From Magicicada septendecula (lineage: Eukaryota > Arthropoda > Insecta > Hemiptera > Cicadidae): a DNA stretch of 64,000 nt. The DNA is taken from NCBI GenBank assembly GCA_034769895.1, contig CM068373.1:281077158-281141157 (forward strand), read 5' to 3'. The notes beneath the pieces were generated by a model, which was not told the origin of the DNA, ran no database searches, and was given only the letters and a program-made list of their open reading frames with translations. Positions 51,990 through 63,321 of this stretch are shown here, piece by piece. The first letter of the stretch is position 1. Each line of letters begins with the position of its first letter. The position numbers and the translations under genes were made by a program.

Positions 51990-52596
51990 CCGGCCCCTGT
52001 TGACCGCAATGGGTCAACAACCAACTACACCAAAAGAAATGGCCAAAATTCATTACAAATTTGGTTTTTAGTGAACAGGATCACTCTCTGAAAAATTACC
52101 CTCCAACATAGGAGGGGGTCACACGCAAACACAAGAAAATTCAAATATACAGAAAAACATGCAAAAAATTAGAAAAACATGCCGAACAACTCCGCCGCGG
52201 GCGCACCGACTAAGCGAGCAATCCGAAAGGTTCGGGTAGAGCAGACAAAACCCAACAACATACAATAAACAATGGCCTAGCCAAACACAACGTAAAACTC
52301 AGCAAATCAACTTAGTTAATATTCCCTAGTTTTTTACAGTTTTTTAAATTTTTTGTTCCCTTTATTTTTTTGTTTTATCATTTTTTTTTACTTATTTTTG
52401 TTGTTGTTGATTTGTTGAGCATCCATAACTCCCAATAGACTGGCACAACGCCATGCCAGAGACATTCCACAATGTAAACTTCAATGCGGACAACAGCTGG
52501 AAGGAACCACCAGGGAAATCCCAGAAAAGTGTCAAGTAAGTCCACAACACAATCATTAAAACTAATTCTGCTCACCCGAAAACAAGACAAACCCAA
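51990..52596 (-). other. BEL 3' untranslated region
   Basis: Non-coding stretch between the pol stop and the 3' LTR. CAGGGGCCGG next to the LTR may serve as the purine tract. Nothing else is recognised. Confidence 0.6.
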
Positions 52597-55569
52597 TCAA
52601 GAAGATATAGGCAACCTGTATAATTTGATAGCAGGTCGTTCAAAAGAACCTGCGGAAGTTTTGACTGAAGCGCGACGAACAACCCCGTTGCTCCCCGGAA
52701 ACACAGCTGAAACACGGCCAAGAGGCCACATCAGGGGAGGAGAATTCTGTTCCTCCATAACGACCAGGTCCCCAACAATTAAGTTTCTGGACTTAGACGA
52801 CCACTTCGATCTGGCATGAAGTGCCGTCAAGTATTCCAAACGCCACCTTTTCCAAAATGCCTGGAGCAACGCGGAAATTTGTTTGTAATGGCGGACTGTC
52901 CCTTCATTTAACGAGACTTCAGCTTCCGGGGGCGCGGTAATGGGGCGGCCAATCAGAAAGTGACCAGGCGTTAGAGCCTGGTAATCACTTGGATCTGAAG
53001 ATAGGGCAGTTAAAGGACGGGAATTTAAGATTGCCTCAATACGAATGCATAATGACGAAAATTCCGCTACAGTCAACGACCTGGTCCCAATCATGCGTTT
53101 CTTATGAAACTTGGCCGACTGGACAGCCCGTTCCCACAAGCCACCCTGATGAGGGGCAGACGGAGGGATAAATTTAAACTCAATGTTGTTATCAACAGCA
53201 AAAGCTGTTATCTGAGCTGACATGTCAGGATTGGAAAGAACATCTTTGAGCTCCCGTTTAAGTTCGGAGCGCGACCCCACAAAATTCCTGCCACAATCCG
53301 AACACAGTGTTTTAGGAGCACGACGACGACTAATGAACCGCCTCAACACATCAATAAACTGTGGAGTTGAAAGATCCATAGCTACTTCAAAGTGAACTGC
53401 TTTAGTGGCTAAGCAGATGAAAATGCATAGATAAGCTTTGACTATAGGTGCCTTCCGAACAGCGTAAGCCCGTACCAAAAAAGGGCCAGCATAATCCATG
53501 CCGGAAGAATAAAATGGAGGTGCCGGATTAACCCTAGGGATTGGCAGATCCCCCATTAACGGGTTGGTGGGGCGAGGACACGCCCTGAAACAAGGAAGAC
53601 ATTTCCAAATTATGGTTCTTATGACCTGACGTGCGGACAAAATCCAATAATCTTGAGCAAGCTGAAATTGAATTTGCAAAGGCCCAGCATGACCTAACCA
53701 CACATGGGTGTGATGAATTAGCAACCCTACTAGATGGTGATGCTTGCGCAGTAAAACCGGAAAACGATTTCTAGTTACCGTAGAGTTGGTCAAGCGACCG
53801 CGTACTCGAATGAGGCCAAAATCGTCTATAAACGGGACCAGGCGCTGAATGCGGACCGGGAGCCGCTTACCTAAACGAAGACCCGCGAGCTCCTGTCCAA
53901 ACACGCTGCGCTGAATGTAGCGTAAAATGCAGTTAACAGCCAACCTCTTCCAACCCACGGCTGTGGAAGCTTCAATCCGCAAAGGCATAGCCCACCTTAA
54001 GATAACTGAGGTAACCCCCACCACTAAGGGCCACGAGGACAAGTGATCGAACAATTCCACCCGGGGCTCCTGAGTGAGAAACGAAGAGACCTTGGTCTCC
54101 AAGGCAACATCTTGCACGTCGTGATTCAGGCGACAATTAATAGGGGGCCAGTGCAGAGCATCAAGCTTTAGCAAATCTGGTCCTGACCACCACAATGTCG
54201 ACGACTGGAGGCTGGAGAGTGAAGTACCTCTAGAGGCCAAATCAGCGGGGTTAGAAACACCATGAACATGACGCCAAGACTTAGTATTGGTCCACTCGGT
54301 AATGACCGCCACCCGATTAGCTATAAACGTCTTCAATTTAAAAGTAGGCATATTCAGCCAATCCAAAACAATCGTCGAATCTGTCCATAAGAAAATTTGA
54401 CTCACTTGAAAACATGAAGAAAGTAAGCCATCATAATGACAAACTACTTTGGCTAAAAGATAAGCTCCCAACAACTCCAAACGTGGGATTGATAAAGTTT
54501 TAAGAGGTGCCACTTTAGTTTTAGAAGACACCAACGAAACCACCGGAGAACCAGAGTCAGTATAGATGGACAGGTAAAGGACTGCCGCGTAACCCAACTG
54601 GGAAGCATCACAGAAACCATGTAATATAACCCTTTCAGTACGCCTACCTTTAAGGAGGAATGGCCGAGAAATAGTGATTACCGAAAGATGATTCAGAGAG
54701 GGCAGGAATTGACTCCAATAATCATTTAAGTCATCATTGAGAGGAGCATCCCATTCCAAGCCTTCAGCCCAGAGTTTTTGGAAAAAAACCTTGGCCCTGA
54801 AAATCACTGGCGAAAGCCAACCACATAGGTCAAATAATTGTGCCATCTGGGATAACACGACACGTTTGGTGAATTGTACCTGAGCATTACTGCAACAGGC
54901 CAAAGGAGGAAATGAGAAGCAATCGGTTGAATGGTCCCAACTGAAACCCAGAATATCCTTAGCAACGACATCACTCGGAGCGGCTGATTCAGGTAGGCAG
55001 TCAAGTTGATTAGTACACCATTTTTTCAAATTGAAACCTCCTGACGATAACAACAGAATTAGTTCCTGTTGTAATTTGCAAAGCTCTGATTTTGAATCAG
55101 CACCCGCAGCAATATCATCAACAAAAATATTACGGCTAAGTACCGCCGCTCCCGCAGGAAAATTAACTGCCTCATCCTGAGCCAGCCGCTGCAAGGTTCG
55201 CAACGCCTGAAAAGGGGCGCCCGTAAGTAACGGTACGCAAAGCGGAAACCCTTAGTGGGCGGTAACCTCCTCACGCCATAAAATACATAGGTACGCCGAG
55301 TCATCAGGATGCATGGCAATTTGGCGATACATCTGTTCGATGTCGCACGTGAAAACATGGCTAAACCGCCGAAACAAAGTCAAAACATCGGACAGTAAGG
55401 TCTGCAACTTAGGGCCGACACATAACACGTCATTTAAGGAAATCCCGGAGGACGTCTTCATGCTGGCGTCAAACACCACCCTTATTTTTGAAGTATCGCC
55501 TCTAACTTTAAAGATACCATGATGAGGGATGAAATATTTTGGAAAATTGGGGTCAGACACCAACGACAT
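52597..55569 (-). pseudogene. pol: BEL pol: reverse transcriptase, RNase H and integrase (one stop)
   Basis: One reverse-strand frame runs from 55569 to 52597, broken by a single TAA at about 55254-55252. It begins in the reverse transcriptase (HGIFKVRGDTSKIRVVFDAS, FTCDIEQMYRQIAMH) and continues after the stop to the catalytic FVDDIAAG. RNase H follows (GFCDASQLGYAAVLYLS, LWTDSTIVLDWL, NPADLASRG). The integrase has an H2C2 region (HHTHVWLGHAG, CLPCFRAC) and a core (GMDYAGPF, LCSDCGRNFVGS, and the glutamate in HQGGLWERAVQ). A DUF5641-like C-terminus ends it (FWKRWRLEYLTALHARSKW, VGDLVVMEE, WPLGRVSAV). The usual SDNGTNF reads SDCGRNF. Sequence near the stop fits the family poorly, so a compensating frame slip may lie there. 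Confidence 0.9.
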
Positions 55570-57860
55570 ATGCCCCTGAGTGACATAATCAGTTTAAATT
55601 GCACATACTGGCTCTTAAACTGACTGTTAGACGCAAATTTCCTTTCTAACGCGAAAAACCGAGACATGGCTCCCTTAAGGGAATTTCCCAAAGTGTGAGA
55701 AGAGTTTTTGAAGAACGGCAAGCGCACCTGGTAACAACCCGACGGCAAGGGACTTGTTGACTCCATATAAACCTTTTCAGGAAAGTAATCCTCTTCAGAT
55801 AATTGATGGGGCAAAGCTGGAGGCTCTTCGACCTCCCAAAACCGATGAACTTGCTCAAGTAGGTTGGTTGTATCCGTTGATAATGTTGTGACTGAAGGAT
55901 AAAAGTGGTGGAAATGACAGTGAAGCTGATGCGCAGATACCAGATCCAAAGGAAGGCCAGTGAGACCGCTAGCACAAGTCAATGCACAATTAAGTGAAAT
56001 TGGGGCTCGACCCATAATCACGAACCCAAAACGTGTCCTAACTGCAACAGGCAAACCTGCACCCAAGGGAATAGTCTCTCCCAAAAGAATAGCCGCTACA
56101 ATATCGGCTCCAAACAACGCATCAATTGGGGCTGCTACATCGAAGGTAGGGTCAGCTAACAAAAGGTCTTTTGTAGCCTGCTTAACTTCAGGCAACACCT
56201 GGAATCTAGGTGAGTCCGATGAGATCTTAGAAAGAATTATGAAAGCATGGTTAGACGCCACAACCTCGCGTTTTAAAGTTTCCAAGGAAAGATGGCACAC
56301 CCTTTTTGCTTTGGTGGCAATATCACCTACCCCATTGAGACTTATTGAAGTGTCAAAACAAGCGCACTTTAAGCGAGATGCACATGCTTCAGTGATGAAA
56401 GAAGCATGGGACGCGCTATCCAGGATGGCCCTAACTACGATATAACCACCATTGGGAGATGACAAGACTGCTAGACATGTGGCTAACAGAACCCCTGTAG
56501 GATGGGGCAGAGACACGGTCAGAGTAGTGCTAGACAGATCAACTTGGTCAGCAAGCGATGACCCCGAAGCCTTGAGTTCAGCTGTTTCAGAAATCTGTGA
56601 ACGAGACGGAGACGGACGGGCATTTTTGAAATGAAGTAATGTGTGGTGGTACTTAGAGCCACACGTTTTGCACCTATTTTTGCACCATCCCGAATGTTTA
56701 TGTTGAAGGCACGAAAGACAACATTTTTTATTCTTAAGACTTTGAAATCGAGCCCTAGGGTCCTTACTCAGCCACGCCGGGCACTTGAGAAGCACATGGG
56801 TCCGGGAATCGCAATGAAGGCAACGTGAACTAGATGAATCCCGTTGCGTAACCTCCGCAGATAACGTAGACACAGCAAGAGGAGTAGCCTTAGAAAAGGA
56901 AACCTGGGTTTTCTGGTGGCTAGTGCTAGGAAGAGCAGGTAAAGCCGATTCCAAAGATACCTGTTCTTTCTGTTCCGCCATGGCGGTTAAAAATGTCATA
57001 ATTTCTGTTAGGGCAGGGAGATTCTCTTTGTCCGTAACAGACGCCTCAAACCGTTCACGCAATGATACATCCAGCCTTGACAATACAAAAAACGCATATA
57101 TTGCTTGATATATATCAGCAATGTTTAGAGCTGACAACGCTGAAAAGTTAGCATTGAAGCTGTTCACCACTTTTCTAATAGACGCAGCTGATCGCATAGA
57201 AGCGGCTGGTAACTGAAGCAGATTGGTACAATAGACCCGGGCGGCTAAACGAGGATTGTGATAACGGCTTTTAAGAGTTGACAGTGCAAGCGAATAACTA
57301 TCGTAAACTATGGGAAGCGCGGGAACCTTCTCATAAGCCTCACCCTTAAGATGAGTCAATAAGTATAACAATTTCTGCTTTGGAGTGAGGGCAGGACTTT
57401 CGTCCACTAATGTGGTAAACTTTGACCAAAACTCGGACCAACATTTGGCCTGGCCATCAAAACAAGGTAAAGAAAGCTTCGGCAACTCATGAACGAGAAC
57501 ACCTGAGTGCCCGCCACTTGCCGATGAAGACCGACCGGAACCAACCGGTATCTCTGGTTTAGTTAGTTTTTACGCTAAAACGCTACCCCGGACATAAATA
57601 TCTTTAATTTGAGCCACCACCGAAAAAATGTGGTCCTCGTCCAATCCCTGGGGCAATGACTCGGCCGATAGGTAAGGATCTACCTTACTTAGAAGATCCT
57701 GATATTCTTCGGACAACCTGGAGGCCAAGATACCGGCCTCATGCTGATCCACGGCTCTCAATTGCGGCAACCCTTCCAACTTATTTATTAAATGTTGCAA
57801 CGCAAGTATTCCCACCGAAGTGGTCCGGTCAAAAGCTGCCAGCGACAATTTAGCAGGCAT
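55482..57860 (-). pseudogene. gag: BEL gag and protease (one stop, frameshift into pol)
   Basis: The reverse-strand frame from ATG 57860 (MPAKLSLAAFDRTTSVG) has one stop at 57572-57570. It resumes with a DUF1759-type gag region (LPCFDGQAKCWSEFWSKF), a helical capsid part, and Cys/His-rich zinc modules (CLHCDSRTHVLLKCPAW, CCLSCLQHKHSGWCKNRC, CKTCGSKYHHTLLHF). An aspartic protease region has VRAILDSASHASFITEAC, again D-S-A rather than D-S-G. The start of the reverse transcriptase follows (FWEVEEPPALP, YQVRLPF). Near 55590 the family's sequence continues in another frame, so a frameshift joins this part to pol. Intact BEL elements encode all of this in one polyprotein. Confidence 0.88.
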
Positions 57861-58986
57861 ACTGATTTAAAAAATGTCGCGCAACCGACAGCCACCCTGA
57901 ATGAGAGAATTAGAAATTAAACAATAATCACGACCAGCCCTAGCCTAACAGTGATCCAGATAAATAGGCCTCTGACACAACTAGTTTTCATAAACAATAC
58001 CGAGAAAGATAAATACAAAAGTAAATTAGTGCAAGGCAAAATACAATTTCACAATCCAACAGGCCAAGAGTACAAAACACAATAAATTACATACTCAAAA
58101 AACACGCAACAAATTAATTTACACAGTGCAAAAGCACGAACAAAACACAAGTTACACAAGATTAAAGCACATACGGTGCAAAATAATGGTACACCAAAGT
58201 GCACCCAAAAAACATGTATAATACCAAATAGAATAAATACACACAAAACCACAGCAAAGTACAATATACAACAATTCCCAGTTACCGAGCCAAACACAAT
58301 AACTTGGACACATTAAATGCAAAAATTGATGATTAACGCGGCGTGTATGGACAGGATATCGCAGATGCAAAATATAAACCGCACCAAAAGGTAATAGTCA
58401 ATGCCAAAAAAATTAAATATAAAGGCAGGCTATACCGAAAAACCCGGATAACCTAAAACTAAACCGTTCCCCACACGCCTGACACAGTCGCAAGCACGTA
58501 ACACGTCAATTTCACGTGTAAAGCAGACCTTAACAGGACGGGAACAAACTTCACAAGAATTGACCCAGTAATCAAACGATTACCCAAAAAACCAGGTGCA
58601 AAATTTTGAAACAATATTTGCTCACCCGGCCACGCACACGCGACGAAACTGCTCAACACAACCAACAGCATTAAACGCAAAATAATGGTTCACATGCGTA
58701 TCATACCAACGTGCTTCCGTGCCATAGCATGGAAATGACGAACATTTATGTAATTTAGAAATTAACAGCATTCAAAACAACCACGAGCAGGCACAAAAAA
58801 ACGAAACGGCACGGCACGTTGGTAATTAAAATAAAAATCGCGCAGCCAAAACTGGCTTATAACCCATTTACTCAAACCGCCAGCAGCAACATGCAAAAAA
58901 TTACAAAACACGTGCTCCCATTCGTGACGGCAAGCAATTTAATTGAAAAAACTAGCAACCTCATGAATCTTCTGGTAGTAATAATA
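57861..58986 (-). other. BEL 5' leader
   Basis: About 1.1 kb between the 5' LTR and the gag start. On the forward strand it is rich in A and C and lacks meaningful frames. Confidence 0.6.
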
Positions 58987-59358
58987 TGTACGATATTATT
59001 TTGACAGTCTGAAGGTAAGACGCTTTTCTTACAGTATAATTGATAGCCTCTGGTGAGCTCTATAGCAGCGTAACATGCAAAATTTCTAACCAGAAATAAT
59101 TAATAGTAAAATGACTTACCGTAATCTCACGAATGGGTTGATCCTGACACTCAGGCAGGATAGACTGGTTGGGAAGAGGACGGGTTACATGCAAAGGATT
59201 TCTACCTGCCGAAGAGTCCGACTCATGGATGTTAACACTACAAAGGTTGGCGTACGACAAAGGCTTCAGGCCCAGTGCATGCATTGACTCTACAAAAGCC
59301 ATAGTGCCAACTTCGGAAAATGAAAATTATTGACCGGTTCGATCCGAAATATCGAACA
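58987..59358 (-). repeat. BEL element 5' LTR
   Basis: 372 bp with TG...CA ends, followed by the target duplication CATAT at 59359-59363. It is nearly identical to 51618-51989. Confidence 0.95.
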
Positions 59359-59363
59359 CATAT

Positions 59364-60314
59364 ATTTCAAAAGAAATTATTTTGAACCAATAATCATAAA
59401 AGAAAAGAAAGATGGTTAATAACCATAATAATTATTTGAATGACCAGATTAATCAGTATGATAACCATGATAAGAACAATTAATACTACTTACTATTTAA
59501 GAAGGGTTAGAAATGACTTAGATGAAGAAAGAATAGACATATACAACTTACGATGATGATGAAATTTAGTACTTAATTGCATAATTGAAAGGGGAATAAA
59601 TAAATAAAAATGAAGATGAAGATAGAATCTAAAATATCATTGATTGACAGCACCAAGATGGAAATAATACAACATGTATGTCGAATAATGTTAACCAGTT
59701 ACCTGTGAATGATAGAATATTAATTGAAGTGATAAAACACCAGAAGTGAAACAGAATGGAATAAAAATGTGAAGAGACGTCAAAGAAATCATGTAACAAT
59801 CCCTTGAATATAAGTTTGTAGCGAAGGAGCTATCTTATAGGTAATAATTATATGTATTGTGTTGTGATAGTGCAACTTTTATTTTTTAATTATATAATTA
59901 CCTTATTATCCACTCTTGTGATACAAAGTTTCGTCAGTTATGACGCGTTTCGGGACTAAGTCCCATCCTCAGATAACACTCAATTTAATAAATTAATACA
60001 TTAAAAATTATTATTACATTTTATTTTTTCATGGACAGAGATGAAGTTCCTCTGATTTCAGATGATATTTATGGAAAACGGCGGAGTAATGGAAGCCAAG
60101 AGTGCCCCTCCGAATCCGAACCCATGTGTAGTATTTAATGTTAAGGAAATATGGTATTTTAGGGATGATACAAACAACGAGGTAAAGAAATAAAAAATAA
60201 ATATGACAATATGACTTGAGGTGTGAAAAGTAAGAAGAAATTAAGTGTTCCAACATCAAAACAGGAATATAATTAAAGGTAACCAAATAAATGATAGAAT
60301 AACCTAAAGTGTAT
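59364..60314 (+). other. decayed Gypsy-like internal region with a PLE-end fragment
   Basis: AT-rich continuation of the element interrupted by the BEL insertion. The segment at about 59895-59985 (TTACCTTATTATCC ... ACGCGTTTCGG) matches 61078-61155 of the second PLE and holds a hammerhead-like motif. No clear frames remain. Confidence 0.5.
59943..59972 (-). ncRNA. hammerhead-like motif 9
   Basis: Reverse strand: CTGAGGAT, perfect stem GGGAC / GTCCC with a 3-nt loop, then GAAACGCGTC. One of the most regular copies. Confidence 0.6.
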
Positions 60315-60585
60315 GAAGAATCGACATCAATTTTTAGGTGCTAAGTTACTATATGATATTTGTCAAAAAATCAAGTTAGCCAATGTCAGATATGAGGGAA
60401 GGTGGATAAATCATCAAGCATTGAGAGCGTTAGAGCAAGTTTTGTTGACATTTGTGGACCATTCTTAACTAGTGGTAGGAGATGTATGAAATGTATACTG
60501 ATTATCATGGACAGCTATTAGGTTTACAAAGCATATCACATCATTAAAGCTGATACCCATATTATAATAAAAATAATTTAAAATA
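60315..60585 (+). pseudogene. Gypsy-type integrase remnant
   Basis: A forward frame pair reads a zinc-region-like KNRHQFLGAKLLYDICQK. In the next frame it reads VDICGPFLTSGRRCMKCILI and VYKAYHIIKADTHIIIKII. The second is the start of a Gypsy integrase core, with the first catalytic aspartate in VDICGPF. A frameshift and stops are present and the rest of the core is lost. Orientation agrees with the gag-like frames upstream. Confidence 0.7.
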
Positions 60586-60987
60586 AAGATACTTCTGAAA
60601 TGAAGAAATTTTAGACCAGGATCGGGAAGGTGAGGTTTAAAAGAAAGATAATGTTTTAGTCATGTTTTTGAGTTTTTTAGCCATGAAATTAGGCACAATT
60701 GTTATTTTTTATTTATTGTTTTTGATGTAAAACCAGTTGGTTCGAATAATGTTATTTTAAGCCATAAATGAGTGTTAAGATATGGTGATTCGTGATAGTG
60801 ATGAACCATATTTGTTATGTTAATAAAAGAAAAAACAAATTTATTAAAAGAACTTTGTGAGATACAATTAACTAATTAATCAGATGTTTTAAATATTAAG
60901 GTTAGACTATGTTTGTGATAATAAATTAATTATTTCAAAATCTCATCTCAAGTTGTATCTGAGATTATGAAATAAGGGAAGGTATTA

Positions 60988-61022
60988 TGTACTGCTGTTA
61001 AAATACAACACAGTACATAAGA
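60988..61022 (+). repeat. truncated 3' LTR start of the decayed Gypsy-like element
   Basis: About 35 bp matching 48943-48977, preceded by a purine tract (AAGGGAAGG). Similarity stops abruptly where PLE-end sequence begins. Confidence 0.55.
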
Positions 61023-61120
61023 GGAATCCATGATATTCGTATCCAAGTACACTTTGAATAAATTAATATTAATATTTACCTTATTATCCGTCTTGTGACT
61101 TCACTTTTTTAAACAACATT

Positions 61121-61151
61121 ACGCGTTTCGGAACGTATGTTCCATCATCAG
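61121..61151 (-). ncRNA. hammerhead-like motif 10 (downstream of PLE 2)
   Basis: Reverse strand: CTGATGAT, stem GGAAC / GTTCC with a 4-nt loop, then GAAACGCGTA. It lies about 130 bp after the PLE 2 coding end, matching the placement of motif 2. Confidence 0.62.
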
Positions 61152-61289
61152 GTGTAATTAATCTTGCGAGGTCGTCGAAACATTAAGAGATATCATAAAC
61201 ACATAAAACACTAAACATAAGTTCGTATTCAGTACCTAACACGCGCGATAGGTTTTCGGTGCGCACCTTGACGACACTGAACTCCCGCT

Positions 61290-62888
61290 ATCAATTCACC
61301 GTATCACTGCTCGCGCATGATGTGTGACGTGGACCTTAGTTGTTCTGAGATTTGCATCGCAGTGTCATACAAAGAGTTAGAGTGAAAATTTAATTGGTCA
61401 TTTAATAAATAATCTGGACTGGTTTTAAAGGCCTTATATATTTCAAATTATTCATTAGCATTCATATACCTACCTTTATTGCATATGTGTATCGGTTTAA
61501 AGTTTGTACTAAAATCTGTATAATTATGATTATTGCCAATCAAATGTCGTCCAAAATTGGATTTAGTTTTTCCAAAGTCTTTTTTGGGGAGATGTTCTTT
61601 GAATCCCTTTATGAAAGGTCTCCCTGTCTGGCCTACATAAAAACAGTTACAGTCAAATAAAGACAGTTACAGTTACATATTATCTTGTAGACACCTGTTT
61701 TTTCTTCTAAAGGTCTGGCCGTTTTTGGACCAAGTATTTTATATATGTTATTGCTTGTTTGAAAGGCCGTCGCTATATTCATTTTCTTAAAGATATTTGT
61801 TAGAATTTTCGGAAGGACATTACCATATTCAGTTGATATGTGTGTTGCTCCTGCCTTGTTCTTCAGGGGCCTCATTTGTCTGTTTTGCTGTTTCTTGAGT
61901 AGTCTATCTATCATTGAACTTTGGTATCCGTTAGCTCTGGCTATGTATTTTATTGTATTTAACTCTTTTTGAAAATCAATTGTCTCAAGTGGAATTGTAA
62001 TTAACCTATGGATAAAACTGTTGTATGCAGCCATTTTTTGAGATGTAGGGTGGTGGGAGTCTGCGTGTATAGTGATATCTGTTGTGGTTGGTTTTCTATA
62101 GATTTGGTATTGGAATCTATTTTTTTGTTTTTGTGACTGTTAAGTTAAGAAAATTCAGCTTATTGTCGGTTTCAGTTTCGAGGGTGAATTGTATGCGTTT
62201 ACGTATGCTTTTCATATAATGTCTCAAAGTATCTATCTGTCGTAGTGAACCGTCAAAAATTATAAAAGTATCATCGACTTATCGCGTGTAAAAGACTATT
62301 TTGCTGTGAAGTTTATTTTTATTGGACAGTAAATATGTATTTTCGTAATGATTCAGGTAGATATCTGATAATAAGCCAGAAAGTTGTGAGCCCATGGCGA
62401 GGCCCTCCTCTTGAATAAAATAACTATTATTGAACGTGAAATAGTTCTGCTTTAATATAACTTCTAATAAAACAATTAATTGGTTTATTTTTCGGGGACT
62501 TAGTAATTTTGCTTCGTTGAGGTATTCCCTTAAAACGGCTATTGTTTCCTGAATATGTGTATAGGTTAACGATATCAAATGACGCAATTTTGTAGTTAGG
62601 CTGCAATTTAATGTCTTTTAATTTATTAACAAATTCAATATTATTTTTGATACTATGATTATTTTCTAATCTTATGTTGTCTTTTATTATTTTTGCTAGT
62701 TTTCTGGCGATTTTATACCCTGGGGCTGTTGTAAAATTTATAAGTGGTCTAATTGGTACATCAATTTTATGAATCTTGGGTAAACCTGTGAATTGAGGTG
62801 CCCGGCCGTTTATAGGCTTTAATAGGCGTCGTGTGGTCTCGACTAGAAACCCTTCTCTTCTTTTCAAAACACAGTTGCAGTCGGACAC
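61290..62888 (-). pseudogene. PLE 2 reverse transcriptase and GIY-YIG endonuclease
   Basis: From 62888 in reverse: LLKPINGRAPQFTGLPKIHK and YKIASFDIVNLYT. After a frame change it reads VILKQNYFTFNNSYFIQ and EEGLAMGSQLSGLLSDIYL, the motif missing from PLE 1. The catalytic block reads stop-VDDTFIIF, with TAA (62281-62279) where tyrosine stands in YVDD. LNFLNLTVTK and AAYNSFIHRLITIPL follow, then the GIY-YIG start TGVYKIICNCN. A ~20-bp local duplication of the sequence around TTTGACTGTAACTG (about 61645-61670) disrupts the endonuclease before FYVGQTGRPFIKGFKEH. RPFIKGFKEHLPKK and GRHLIGNNHNY are legible to about 61450. Several lesions make it inactive. Confidence 0.85.
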
Positions 62889-62900
62889 GCTGTCCGTCGG

Positions 62901-63321
62901 CAGAACAGTTTTATTTTGTTATAAGTCTCATCTATGAACGAGTATCAACAGCAAGAATATAAACAGAGAAGCTACAAAGAGCGACGCGAGATGCTAGACG
63001 TTAGGAGATGATTTTGAAACGCCTAACAGCCGTACGAGATCCACCTCGCAGCAGAGAGTAATTCTCTGGGACGGACCACACACTACTGGAGAACGACGCT
63101 GGACTCTGGACATATCCAGGACCACGCCAAGCCAGGAGTAACGGAAACCCAACTCTGGACAACGCTGGACCCCGTCAATAAGTCGTAAGGTCATAAAAAC
63201 TCGAGGTGATATGCATAATGCATTTATAAATGATTTTTTTAAAGAGCTCATAAAGACTATATAAAGAGACAATGAATTAAAACAAAAAAGGTTTATAATT
63301 AGAAATAATATAATAGAGTCT
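62901..63321. other. no recognisable feature
   Basis: A reverse frame at 62994-63272 has no recognised domain. Short forward phrases (GGACTCTGGACATATCC, CAACGCTGGACCCCGTC) resemble one another loosely. Nothing can be assigned. Confidence 0.45.

Larger units (their letters stand above)
51618..59358 (-). mobile_element. BEL/Pao LTR retrotransposon, nearly intact
   Basis: Two 372-bp LTRs (51618-51989 and 58987-59358) begin TGTACGATATT and end ATATCGAACA. By eye they differ at only six or so positions. CATAT flanks both sides (51613-51617 and 59359-59363), the 5-bp target duplication expected for BEL/Pao. On the reverse strand the gag-protease-RT-RNase H-integrase polyprotein fills 57860-52597, with three lesions. 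A ~1.1-kb leader (58986-57861) precedes it. No tRNA primer-binding site was recognisable next to the 5' LTR. Confidence 0.94.
48943..61022 (+). mobile_element. decayed Gypsy-like LTR retrotransposon, host of a nested BEL/Pao element
   Basis: The same 30-bp sequence, TGTACTGCTGTTAAAATACA then ACACAGTACA, followed by TWAGAGGA, stands at 48943 and 60988. I read these as the starts of the 5' LTR and of a 3' LTR cut short at about 61022. AAGGGAAGG precedes the second copy like a polypurine tract. Between them are gag-like frames (50456-51417) and an integrase remnant (60315-60585) in the same orientation. TGGCGCCCATACGTG at about 50339 resembles a tRNA-Lys primer site. Reverse transcriptase is missing. 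A 7.7-kb BEL element interrupts it at 51613-59363. Boundaries are tentative. Confidence 0.6.
61023..62900 (-). mobile_element. Penelope-like element (PLE 2), defective
   Basis: Reverse-oriented, 5'-truncated near 62900. It encodes RT and GIY-YIG remnants (to about 61290), and its downstream region carries a hammerhead-like motif at 61151-61121. This is the same layout as PLE 1, but it is a different subfamily by sequence. Confidence 0.8.

Noticed and set aside
58049-58297. Hydrophobic 82-codon reverse frame as a possible envelope or accessory gene of the BEL element
   Set aside because: It lies in the 5' leader upstream of gag, where no envelope is expected, and its composition reflects the C/A-rich opposite strand.
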